Below the pieces are notes generated by a model. The model was not told the origin of the DNA. It did no database searches and saw only the letters and a program-made list of their open reading frames with translations. A program made the translations under genes and the position numbers. 64,000 bases of DNA from Enterococcus_G camelliae (GTDB lineage: Bacteria > Bacillota > Bacilli > Lactobacillales > Enterococcaceae), in the NCBI RefSeq assembly GCF_042685105.1, contig NZ_JBHUMO010000013.1:53495-117494 (forward strand), read 5' to 3'. Of the stretch, positions 27,980 through 35,810 are shown piece by piece (position 1 is the stretch's first letter; every line of letters begins with the position of its first letter).

Positions 27980-27981
27980 CG

Positions 27982-28341
27982 TTATCCTCCATTCTTACTT
28001 TTCATTCTTTTTTTTGAAATACTCCGAACAATTTGTTGTCCATTGGTCGAGTCACTTGCCACAAGTGCCGCCGCAATCAGTGACACCGTCTTCACTTCTT
28101 CGTTTCGTTGTAGAATTCGTTTGATTACAAATTGACTTTTGGGACGATCATTCGCCGCAATACTTGTGGCTATGACAGATACCAAAGGATAATCAGCTGA
28201 ATCAACCTCAACAAATTCTGGAAGCTGTTGCCATTCATTTTCACCCTGTATCAACGAATGTTCCACAACGACGCTATCGTTATTGAAATCGTTTTCTATA
28301 TTTTGAGTTTTTTTCCTAAATAATGAATGAAACCATCCCAT
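27982..28341 (-). CDS. oadH: Probable OadH subunit of the oxaloacetate decarboxylase
   Basis: A 119-residue protein, first in the operon, corresponding by position to the accessory subunit OadH of the enterococcal OAD. It has an N-terminal amphipathic start (GWFHSLFRKK), an acidic middle, and two similar C-terminal segments: VSVIATSIAANDRPKSQFVI (about residues 54-73) and VSLIAAALVASDSTNGQQIV (about 86-105), each followed by a basic RSI/KRI-type stretch. These resemble the AVIAAAIAA...VRSIRRV ending of OadG subunits in other bacteria. I infer that OadH supplies a duplicated soluble gamma-type domain. Its exact role cannot be seen from sequence. Confidence 0.65.
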   Translation of the reverse strand: MGWFHSLFRKKTQNIENDFNNDSVVVEHSLIQGENEWQQLPEFVEVDSADYPLVSVIATSIAANDRPKSQFVIKRILQRNEEVKTVSLIAAALVASDSTNGQQIVRSISKKRMKSKNGG

Positions 28342-28376
28342 GTTGATTCTCCTTTCTTCTTGTTCACTACACTTCT

Positions 28377-28405
28377 ATTATAATTTCATGCATCAATTTT
28401 TATAG
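28377..28405 (-). promoter_or_regulatory. Promoter of the oadHDB-citCDEFX-oadA operon
   Basis: A perfect -10 TATAAT (28382-28377) precedes oadH by about 36 bases, but no -35 match is found at 16-18 bases (CTATAA at 17). A weak -35 next to a strong -10 fits an activator-dependent promoter, as expected if CitO activates it. Confidence 0.55.
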
Positions 28406-28419
28406 TGAAAACGTTGATA
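28406..28419. promoter_or_regulatory. cre-like site at the cit operon promoter
   Basis: TGAAAACGTTGATA matches the CcpA-binding consensus apart from the C of the final CA. It lies where the -35 of the minus-strand operon would be, so CcpA binding should block transcription. Confidence 0.5.
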
Positions 28420-28572
28420 TTAATTGGTTTTTTAGTGTTTTTTTCTTTTGGAGTTACAGAAAAAGCAACGTGAACTACCATCAAATCAACATTCTATCGC
28501 AATTAAGATTTTATTAATATTTCGTTAAGTATCTGATAAGAAATGTCGTTTTAATTGTTCTTTTTTTGTTTT

Positions 28573-28587
28573 TTTATCCGCTTTCAT
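28573..28587. promoter_or_regulatory. cre-like site in the cit divergent region
   Basis: On the minus strand ATGAAAGCGGATAAA fits the CcpA consensus with one mismatch near the end. It lies just upstream of the citH promoter. The whole 397-base region 28342-28738 is regulatory and AT-rich; CitO operators are expected here but I cannot delimit them. Confidence 0.4.
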
Positions 28588-28595
28588 ATTCTATT

Positions 28596-28623
28596 TTGTG
28601 ATTTATTTCTTTATTCTTAAGAT
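28596..28623 (+). promoter_or_regulatory. Probable promoter of citH-citO-citG
   Basis: -35 TTGTGA (28596-28601), 16-base spacer and -10 TAAGAT (28618-28623), giving a leader of about 110 bases. Confidence 0.45.
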
Positions 28624-28693
28624 GTAAAAAAGAGACAGGTTTTACTTGTTATAGAACAAAGGATGCATCCAAACTATTTTTTAAGCAATTCTC

Positions 28694-28707
28694 TGTCACC
28701 GCTTACA
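28694..28707. promoter_or_regulatory. cre-like site in the citH leader
   Basis: TGTCACCGCTTACA matches the cre consensus except for one position in the left arm. Being downstream of the proposed promoter, it could act as a CcpA roadblock. Confidence 0.5.
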
Positions 28708-28738
28708 AAAAAGAAGGATTTACGAAAGGATGGACAAA

Positions 28739-30133
28739 ATGTTATTAACGATTCTTGCTTACGCAATGATTATCGTCTTCATGTACGTCATCATGAAGAA
28801 AAAGCTCTCTCCATTTACTGCATTGGTAATTGTTCCCCTGTTTTTCACATTAATTGCGATTTTTACAGGTGTGGCTAGCCCACCAGTTGGCGCAGATGGT
28901 AACGTTCCAGATGTTAACTTAGGAAACTTTGTCTTAGACGGCATCGCAACGACATCAAAAACAGGGATTATGCTCCTTTTTGCTATTCTTTATTTCTCAA
29001 TTATGCTTGATGCTGGATTATTTGATCCCATCACCCGCAAAATGATTCACTTTGCTAAAGGTGACCCAATGAAGGTCCTAATGGCAACTGCCGTTGTAGC
29101 TGCAGCAGTGTCTCTAAATGGAGACGGAACAACGACCACCTTAATTTGTATTTCTGCTTTCCTACCTATTTATAAAAAATTGAATATGAACATTATGAAC
29201 CTAGGTGTTCTAATTATCTTGCAAAATACAATTATGAATCTATTGCCTTGGGGGGGACCAACAGCGCGTGCAATGGCTGTTTTAAATGTCGGTGCAGACA
29301 TCCTCTCTTACTTATTACCAGGAATGATTATTTCCGTTTTGTATGTAATCTTCTTTGTTGCTTATCGCATGGGGAAAAAGGAACGGGAACGTTTAGGCAT
29401 TAGTCATTTAACCGATGAAGAAATTGATGCAATGACAACCGTTACTGACCCAGAATTACTTGATATTCGTCGACCAAAGAATTTTGCATTCAATGGAATC
29501 TTAACGTTGGTTTTAATTGCTTGGTTAGTCTTAAGCTCATTTGTTGAACAATTAGGCTTACCTGCTTGGGTAGAAATGCCACCTTTATTCTTATTCTTAA
29601 TCGGTACATGTATTGCATTGATGGTCAACTATCCAAAACTAAAAGATCAATCATCTCGTATTGGCGCAAATGGTGGCGATGCAGTTCAAGTTGTTATCCT
29701 TGTCTTTGCTGCCGGAGTTTTCATGGGACTATTCCAAGGTTCAGGGATGGCCGAAGCCTTAGCAAACAGCTTTGTTGATTTGATTCCAAAACAATTAGCT
29801 GGTGCTTGGGGATTAGTTATTGCTTTAATCTCTGCTCCAGGAACTTTCTTTATCTCAAACGATGGTTTCTACTTCGGCGTCTTACCAGTCTTGGCCGAAG
29901 CAGGTCGTTCTTATGGATTTGACAATATGTCAATGGCATTGGCTTCTCTAATGGGACAAGCATTCCACTTATTAAGCCCACTAGTTGCTTTCATTTATCT
30001 TCTATTAAGATTAACAGGATTAGACATGGGACAATGGCAAAAAGAATCCGCAAAATATGCTTTAGGAATCTTTGTCATCTTTGTTGTTACCATTATCCTA
30101 TTAGGCCATATGCCACTTTACATTCCACAATAA
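28739..30133 (+). CDS. citH: Citrate-metal transporter, CitMHS family
   Basis: A 464-residue polytopic membrane protein. I start it at ATG 28739, eight bases behind AAAGGA; the ATG at 28730 would sit on that site. The N-terminus MLLTILAYAMIIVFMYVIM is typical of the CitMHS family, which takes up citrate complexed with a divalent metal in exchange for or with protons. About twelve hydrophobic segments are visible. Other family marks are SLNGDGTTTTLICISAFLP and ISAPGTFFISNDGFYFGVLP. It heads the operon with the cit regulator and citG, divergent from the lyase operon. Confidence 0.93.
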   Translation: MLLTILAYAMIIVFMYVIMKKKLSPFTALVIVPLFFTLIAIFTGVASPPVGADGNVPDVNLGNFVLDGIATTSKTGIMLLFAILYFSIMLDAGLFDPITRKMIHFAKGDPMKVLMATAVVAAAVSLNGDGTTTTLICISAFLPIYKKLNMNIMNLGVLIILQNTIMNLLPWGGPTARAMAVLNVGADILSYLLPGMIISVLYVIFFVAYRMGKKERERLGISHLTDEEIDAMTTVTDPELLDIRRPKNFAFNGILTLVLIAWLVLSSFVEQLGLPAWVEMPPLFLFLIGTCIALMVNYPKLKDQSSRIGANGGDAVQVVILVFAAGVFMGLFQGSGMAEALANSFVDLIPKQLAGAWGLVIALISAPGTFFISNDGFYFGVLPVLAEAGRSYGFDNMSMALASLMGQAFHLLSPLVAFIYLLLRLTGLDMGQWQKESAKYALGIFVIFVVTIILLGHMPLYIPQ

Positions 30134-30143
30134 AGCTTCTTGT

Positions 30144-30182
30144 TCAAAGAGCGTCGCGAAGCACATTCCCGACGTTCTTTGA
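30144..30182 (+). terminator. Intercistronic hairpin between citH and citO
   Basis: TCAAAGAGCGTCG (30144-30156) pairs with CGACGTTCTTTGA (30170-30182) through 13 pairs including one G-T. Only a weak T-rich stretch follows, so it is probably a partial terminator or an mRNA-stabilising structure. Confidence 0.5.
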
Positions 30183-30213
30183 TTCGTTTAAAAAATAGAA
30201 AGGATGGATTGAG

Positions 30214-30909
30214 ATGAATCCCATCATCACAGCAGTAAAGAAAAATTTAGACCTAACAGAAAACAAGCCTTTAAAAGTTGCGGTCTATGAAGCATTTAGA
30301 AAAACTATTATTCTTGGAGATATTCCTGCCGGAGAACGGATCAACGAAAAGGAATTTTCAGATGAATTGAATATCAGTAGAACACCAATCCGCATCGCAA
30401 TGAAATCACTCGTTGAAGAACAATTGGTTCAACATGTTCCTCGCGTCGGAATCGTGGTCAAAGGCATTGGAATCAAAGATGCCTATGAAATTTATGAAAT
30501 TCGAAAATCACTTGATACCCTCGCAACGATAAAAGCTATGAAGTTGATGACCAAAGAAGACTTCCAGGAATTAAAAGAACTACTTGAACGAGGAGAACAT
30601 TACAACCAAACGGATCAAGTCGACTTACTCTTACAAAACTTTTCAGACTTTAACGCCTTTATCTACGAAAAAAGTCAAATGCCTAGACTACGTGCAATCG
30701 TCCTGGATTTGCAAACGTATTTGGTTTACTTCCGTGATATCGCCATCCGAGCTTCTGCTAGAAGAAGTATTGCCTTAGAGGAGCATTGGCTCATTTATCG
30801 TGGCATGTGTACCAATAACACAGAGCAAATCACCTTGATTACGCACGAACATTTGAACCACTCCCTAGAATTTATTGTCAAAGAAATGGAGAATCGCAAA
30901 ATTGATTAA
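30214..30909 (+). CDS. citO: GntR-family regulator of citrate genes, CitO type
   Basis: A 231-residue FadR/FCD-subgroup GntR protein. The winged helix covers about residues 18-85 (VAYEAFRKTIILGDIPAGERI-like VYEAFRKTIILGDIPAGERI, then SDELNISRTPIRIAMKSL). The FCD ligand domain covers about 95-225. In E. faecalis the equivalent CitO binds citrate and activates both divergent cit operons, and the position here is the same. The ribosome binding site AAAGGATGG precedes the start. The 3' end overlaps the citG start. Confidence 0.92.
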   Translation: MNPIITAVKKNLDLTENKPLKVAVYEAFRKTIILGDIPAGERINEKEFSDELNISRTPIRIAMKSLVEEQLVQHVPRVGIVVKGIGIKDAYEIYEIRKSLDTLATIKAMKLMTKEDFQELKELLERGEHYNQTDQVDLLLQNFSDFNAFIYEKSQMPRLRAIVLDLQTYLVYFRDIAIRASARRSIALEEHWLIYRGMCTNNTEQITLITHEHLNHSLEFIVKEMENRKID

Positions 30910-31765
30910 GCAACTTCAACGCATTGCTACAATGGCCCAAACGGCTCTTTTTTATGAAGTAGCCCTTTCTCCAAAACCAGGACTAGTGGACCGTCATACA
31001 AACGGTGCCCACCGCGATATGGATTTTTTCACCTTCATCAAAAGTATTCAAGCACTGGCACCCTATTTTTATCACTATCTAATAACAGGCTACCATCATG
31101 AGGGAACCTTAAAAGAGTTATTTGAGAAAGAACGAACCATCGGAACATTCGCAGAAACTGCCATGTTAATCGCCACGAACCAGATTAATACCCATAAAGG
31201 GGCCAACTTTTCATTTGCTGTCTTACTAGGTGCAACCGGCTATTATTTGAAACAAACAACCATTCATCTTCCTTTAACTAGCAAAGACACAGCAAAGATT
31301 CTCAACCTAGCCTCTACTATGACCCAACACCTCGTTCATGAGGATTTTGATAATCTTTCTCATAAATCCTCACTTTCAAACGGAGAGAGGGTATACTTAA
31401 CCAAAGGAGTCACTGGTATCCGCGGGGAAGCCGCAAATGGCTATCCGGCCTTACGTGATCTTTTGTTACCCTTCATGAGAGAAAAAGCCCATTCGATTGA
31501 TGAGCTTTTTTTACTACGTTGCCTAATTTATTTAATGAGCCAGTTAGAAGATACGAATATTCTTCATCGTGGTGGACGACCTGCTTTGCAACAAATTCAA
31601 GCGGAAACCAAAAAAATTCACGAGAGCAACCTGTCTTCAAACCAGTTGCTTCGTGAATTGCAATGCTATGATACTATTTTAACGGAACGCTACTTAAGTC
31701 CTGGTGGATCCGCTGACTTGCTTTCTTTAGGCCTTTTCTTTGCTCTGTTAGAAGGCATTCTTTAA
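30902..31765 (+). CDS. citG: Triphosphoribosyl-dephospho-CoA synthase
   Basis: A 287-residue enzyme that makes the precursor of the citrate lyase prosthetic group from ATP and dephospho-CoA. I propose the TTG at 30902, ten bases behind GGAG and overlapping the citO stop by eight bases; a further TTG at 30875 in the same frame has no site. Family motifs are EVALSPKPGLVDRHTNGAHRDMDF (quoted in part: SPKPGLVDRHTNGAHRD), THKGANFSFA, KGVTGIRGEAANGYP, DTNILHRGG and SPGGSADLLSL. It ends convergent with the response regulator gene, whose stop is adjacent. Confidence 0.93.
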   Translation: MIKQLQRIATMAQTALFYEVALSPKPGLVDRHTNGAHRDMDFFTFIKSIQALAPYFYHYLITGYHHEGTLKELFEKERTIGTFAETAMLIATNQINTHKGANFSFAVLLGATGYYLKQTTIHLPLTSKDTAKILNLASTMTQHLVHEDFDNLSHKSSLSNGERVYLTKGVTGIRGEAANGYPALRDLLLPFMREKAHSIDELFLLRCLIYLMSQLEDTNILHRGGRPALQQIQAETKKIHESNLSSNQLLRELQCYDTILTERYLSPGGSADLLSLGLFFALLEGIL

Positions 31766-32472
31766 TTGCCTTCAGGGTAAAAAGCATAGCCTATCCCCCA
31801 AACATTTTTTAAATATTTTACTTCTTTCGGGTTGTCTTCAATTTTATTTCTAAGATGATTGATAAAGACCATAATCGTATTTGCATCAGTGTTGTTATCT
31901 TCCCAAACATTGGAATAGATTTGATCTTTGGTAAAGACTTGGTTGGGGTTTTCCATAAAAAACTGCATCAGTTGGGTTTCTTTCGATGACAACCCCACAA
32001 GAACATCCTCTTTAAAAAATTGGTACTGATTGAGATCCAGTCGAAAGATTCCTAGGGTAATTTCATTTAACATACTTTGTTGACTTGCTTGATGAATGGC
32101 CTTTGATCGTCGTAATGAAGACAAAACCTGCGCCCGTATAATGGCCGGCTTAAATGGCTTTGTTAAATACATATCGGCCCCCATTTCCAGGCCTGTAATA
32201 ATATCGGCTTCCATCGTTTTCCCACTTAAGATTAAGATAGGTACACTAGGATCTTGCTCTAGAATTAATTGGGCTAAGTGATACCCATCATTTTCATATT
32301 CCAAACTAATATCCAATAGAAACAAATCAAATTTGACCCTCGACAGGATATCAATGGTGGATTCAACTGAATCGCTTTGATAAATCAATAACCCCGTAGA
32401 CTGAAGCGACTTCCAAATCAAGCGCCGAATAGCAGGATCATCATCAACAACTAAAACTTTTTGATCGTTCAT
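31762..32472 (-). CDS. Response regulator, OmpR/PhoB type
   Basis: A 236-residue two-component regulator. The receiver domain (1-120) has the acidic pocket D10-D12, the phosphoacceptor D54 in FLLDISLE, and the conserved lysine in LTKPFKP (about 105). A winged-helix DNA-binding domain (about 140-232) ends with DANTIMVFINHLRNKIEDN and GIGYAFYPEGN. It is transcribed away from the sensor kinase gene, with a 55-base shared intergenic region, and its stop abuts citG. Targets are unknown; closeness to the citrate locus is only suggestive. Confidence 0.93.
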   Translation of the reverse strand: MNDQKVLVVDDDPAIRRLIWKSLQSTGLLIYQSDSVESTIDILSRVKFDLFLLDISLEYENDGYHLAQLILEQDPSVPILILSGKTMEADIITGLEMGADMYLTKPFKPAIIRAQVLSSLRRSKAIHQASQQSMLNEITLGIFRLDLNQYQFFKEDVLVGLSSKETQLMQFFMENPNQVFTKDQIYSNVWEDNNTDANTIMVFINHLRNKIEDNPKEVKYLKNVWGIGYAFYPEGN

Positions 32473-32527
32473 TGTTCACCTCCACTGGTCTTTTTTTTTA
32501 ACACATTTTTAGAAAGAGAGTACGTTT

Positions 32528-34318
32528 ATGAAAAAGAAATCAATAAAATGGCTAAATATCGGATTATTCGGCATTATTGGTGTCACGATACTCGGTTTTT
32601 TGGGGATTCATTATAGTTATCAACAAAGCAAAGAATACGCACTTGATTTTGGGCAATCACAATTAATGAAAATTACCAAAGCAGCTGCGATGCTAATTAA
32701 ATCAAACATTCAAGATCAAAGGGAACTTTTGCAACAGATTGACTTCACCTATGATTCTAATGGACAGGAAGCAATCATTCAAGAGCAATTAGCAAATCTG
32801 CTAACCAAACAAAACAAGATTGTTCAATCCCTTTTCTTAATTCCACTAGAAGATGGAAAGTCCCCCATTCAAGCAACCTCTTCAACAAGTAGCATCACGA
32901 CAATGCAAGAGCTTCAGGAAGATACATTGCTAAAAAAAGAACTAGCTACTGCAACTTATGAAAATGGGGCCGTCTACTTTTATGAAAAGAGAGCCTTTTT
33001 AAACCTCTATCAACCTATTTATAATGAAAACAAGCGCCTAGCTGCTATTTTAGTCGTCCCGATCAATCTTGAAAACATCTACCAGAAAATCAAAGATGCC
33101 ACCGTCGACAATGAATACAATGGATATACCATGGTGAAAAATAAAGAAATGAAAGTCATCATGCACCCCTCAAACGAACAAATTGGGTTAAATATTGTAA
33201 CGGACAGAAAACAACTGTACCCTAACCTAAACTATGATGACTTGAAAAAATTGGAGAAAGAACAACTCGCACACCAATCTGGCACACTTACTTACTACTC
33301 TTATTGGTGGACTAGCAAAGAATTAAAACGTGTCTTAAAGGTAGCCGCCTACCAATGGATTACGATTGGCAATCAAAAATGGGTTGTTGCGAGTAATACC
33401 GAATTTGACCGCCACAATGCCGTGCTAAAACAAGAACTCATTATTGGTGTAGGTGTTCTCAGCATCTTTACCGTTATCCTTCTATTGCTTTATTTGACGA
33501 TAAAAAACGTGATTAAACGGGAACATTTCTCCCGGGAAAATCAAAAACTATTGACGCAACAATCCCACCGTGAAACAAAATATGAACTAGAAAAAAACCT
33601 CCTACAAGAATCAAAATTAGAAATTGTTGGCCTATTAACCACCTCTATTGTGCACGATTTAAATAATTTTTTAACCCCCTTACTGGGAAACATTGAATTG
33701 CTCATGGAAGACTACAAAGCCAATCCGGCCTTGTATGAGGAATTAAACGAAATCTACCTGGCTGCCCAAAAAGGACACGATTTATCCAATCATGTTCTCC
33801 GTTTTTCAAAAGTCACCAACAATGACCGAAAACGCGTGCGACTCGCGAGCATTGTTTTGGATTCCGTTGAAACAATGAACGTCTTGCTCCCACGAACCAT
33901 GGAGTTAACCATAAATCCGCAGACTGATGCCGAAATTTTTGTTGATACAGATGAAATTCAGACCATTCTCTACAATCTAATTATTAACGCCATGCAAGCA
34001 GCTCAAGGAAAAGGATCCATCCAGATAACGATTGATCGTACCGATGCCTTACAACTGGCTAAATTTAAAAACTTTTCCCATCAACACATCAACAAACAAC
34101 ATGTGGAACTGAAAATAACCGATAATGGACCAGGAATTCCCAAAGAAATTCAGACCAAAATCTTCACTCCTTTCTTCACAACCAAATCATCAGAAGAAGG
34201 AACCGGCCTAGGCTTGTTTATCGTCCAATCCATTGTGAAAAAAAATGATTGGCTATTAAAACTGGACTCTTCACCAACGGGAACCTCGTTTACTATTGCT
34301 ATTCCAATTGAGGAATAA
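32528..34318 (+). CDS. Membrane sensor histidine kinase with extracellular cache domain
   Basis: A 596-residue kinase. TM1 is at about 10-28, an extracytoplasmic sensor at 29-304 and TM2 at about 305-324. The sensor has the cache-type sequence AVYFYEKRAFLNLYQPIYNE followed by LAAILVVPINLENIYQKI. A short helical linker leads to the phosphoacceptor H376 in SIVHDLNNFLTPLLGN. The catalytic domain has an N box (NLIINAMQAA), G1 (DNGPGIP) and G2 (GTGLGLFIVQ). The HDLNN-type H box resembles the HPK4 group, more common in Proteobacteria. Cache sensors bind small ligands such as carboxylates; citrate is possible here but unproven. Confidence 0.9.
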   Translation: MKKKSIKWLNIGLFGIIGVTILGFLGIHYSYQQSKEYALDFGQSQLMKITKAAAMLIKSNIQDQRELLQQIDFTYDSNGQEAIIQEQLANLLTKQNKIVQSLFLIPLEDGKSPIQATSSTSSITTMQELQEDTLLKKELATATYENGAVYFYEKRAFLNLYQPIYNENKRLAAILVVPINLENIYQKIKDATVDNEYNGYTMVKNKEMKVIMHPSNEQIGLNIVTDRKQLYPNLNYDDLKKLEKEQLAHQSGTLTYYSYWWTSKELKRVLKVAAYQWITIGNQKWVVASNTEFDRHNAVLKQELIIGVGVLSIFTVILLLLYLTIKNVIKREHFSRENQKLLTQQSHRETKYELEKNLLQESKLEIVGLLTTSIVHDLNNFLTPLLGNIELLMEDYKANPALYEELNEIYLAAQKGHDLSNHVLRFSKVTNNDRKRVRLASIVLDSVETMNVLLPRTMELTINPQTDAEIFVDTDEIQTILYNLIINAMQAAQGKGSIQITIDRTDALQLAKFKNFSHQHINKQHVELKITDNGPGIPKEIQTKIFTPFFTTKSSEEGTGLGLFIVQSIVKKNDWLLKLDSSPTGTSFTIAIPIEE

Positions 34319-34394
34319 AAGCAAATCCAACATTCCTTTTCAAATGTTGATGGAATTGAACAAATAATTGAACCAAAAACAACAGATAAAACGA

Positions 34395-34430
34395 CCCGAA
34401 CGATTCCCTGAAGAGGCACTATCGTTCGGG
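34395..34430 (-). terminator. Possible terminator hairpin
   Basis: CCCGAACGAT/ATCGTTCGGG (34395-34404 with 34421-34430) is a perfect 10-base pair stem. The short TCGTTTT following on the minus strand makes it a moderate terminator, placed just after the decayed GNAT gene. Confidence 0.5.
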
Positions 34431-34527
34431 TTGGTATTTGTTATGGATTGTTTAACCATCTCTTTGCCGGCAGCAATTCTGCAAAAAAACTCAGCTATAG
34501 CAGTTCTATTGAGACCTTCATCGGATT

Positions 34528-34908
34528 TCAAGACAATTGACGAACAAAACTCCAATTTTCAATGGGGGCTTTGATTAACAAATGAATGTTATGTGAAAAC
34601 TGCTGAAACTGATTTCTACGATAAAATGCACAGTTTTACTTCGTGTTGGTGATTAAAAATAATTGTTTCCCCTTTTGTCGCTCAATATGAGGCACAATGA
34701 ATTCCTCTATAAAACGACTACCAATACTTTTTCCTTGCATCCTGTCACTGACTGCCAGCATTTCCAAATACCATGAATCATTTGTAAAGCGTTCTTGGCA
34801 ATCTTTTTTGGCGATTGATAAAAACTGCAGTAATTTCATTAAATTACGTCGCCATAGACTTGTAATCAAAGATAAGGCCCCTGCTTTCACCGACGTCCAC
34901 CAATCTTA
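34528..34908 (-). pseudogene. Decayed GNAT acetyltransferase
   Basis: Reading the minus strand from 34905 gives a GNAT-like sequence: FTNDSWYLEMLAVSDRMQGK is the beta-4 and acetyl-CoA loop region, followed by LFLITNTK. There the frame meets a TAA (about 34636-34638), then continues in the same frame with NCAFYRRNQFQQFSH and ENWSFVRQLS to a TGA at about 34528. This continuation is the expected C-terminal half (NxxFYxxxGF) of the family. The N-terminal 50-60 residues are also missing, since a stop lies at 34906-34908. Two defects therefore mark it as a remnant. Confidence 0.7.
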
Positions 34909-34946
34909 GCTTTTTCACAGATTGCAATTCATTCCACTTTTTTCGG

Positions 34947-35792
34947 TTAATCTAATGAAGAATGATGCATTAGCCGGTTAATGTGAACTCCTAAATATGC
35001 TATTTCATTCTCAGGAATCTTTGTCTCGTAGGTTTGATCAATAAAAGCTTTGACCTTTGTGGCCACATCCATCGCAATTGGGTATAGAGACCACATTTGA
35101 CGATAGAAATCATCATTTTTTTCGTCAATCAACCCATTTGAAAAAAAGCGATCAACAAAATAGCGAACATGTGTTACAAACCTTGAATAGTGTATAGAAT
35201 TAGCATCCAGAGGCTTCATTAATGAATATCTTACCATATTTATAATCGTTCCGACTAGTTTGGCTTTTTCTAATCCATTAGACTCTGTAGTCATATCGGT
35301 TTGTGCATTTATCAAATGAAAAGCAATATTTGCTGCTTCCTCTTCGGGGAGAAGACAATCAAACTCCTCAGAAAGTAATCGAATTGCTTGTCTACCAATC
35401 TCAAATTCAGTTGGATAATAATTCTCAATCTCCCATTGGAGTCGATTAATAACATTCATTCCATTTTCAAATCTCTCGACTGCAAAGTTCAAATGATCCG
35501 ATAATGTTAGATAGATATTCGTATTCATTTGCTTTATGGATGCACTCTCTGCTAAAGTCACAATTGCTTTTGTCATCTCAAAATAACGAATCGGGATTTC
35601 ATTGATGAGTTCTGCGAACTGTGAAGATTTCATTGTATCAATTGATAGAAAAATTTTATCTACATCGGAATCTGGAATTGCATCCCCTATTTTTTTTCCA
35701 TAACCAATACCTCTTCCAAGAACGATTAATTCCTCGCCCTCTTTTTCAACTAAGACAACACTAGAGTTTAAAACTTTCTTTACGAAAATCAC
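34947..35792 (-). CDS. BglG/LicT-family transcription antiterminator
   Basis: A 281-residue antiterminator. The N-terminal RNA-binding CAT domain (about 1-55, with VVLVEKEGEELIVLGRGIGYGKK in part) binds a RAT hairpin. PRD1 (about 65-165) and PRD2 (about 175-278) hold the PTS-phosphorylated histidines, seen in LSDHLNFAVER and FAIHLINAQ-like IAFHLINAQTD, and in SRFVTHVRYFVDR and YLGVHINRLM. It is the last gene of the beta-glucoside operon. The RAT-terminator leader at 39183-39283 is its probable target, so the operon would be autoregulated by substrate through the PTS. Confidence 0.92.
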   Translation of the reverse strand: MIFVKKVLNSSVVLVEKEGEELIVLGRGIGYGKKIGDAIPDSDVDKIFLSIDTMKSSQFAELINEIPIRYFEMTKAIVTLAESASIKQMNTNIYLTLSDHLNFAVERFENGMNVINRLQWEIENYYPTEFEIGRQAIRLLSEEFDCLLPEEEAANIAFHLINAQTDMTTESNGLEKAKLVGTIINMVRYSLMKPLDANSIHYSRFVTHVRYFVDRFFSNGLIDEKNDDFYRQMWSLYPIAMDVATKVKAFIDQTYETKIPENEIAYLGVHINRLMHHSSLD

Positions 35793-35810
35793 AGCTATCC
35801 ACTTCCTTAA

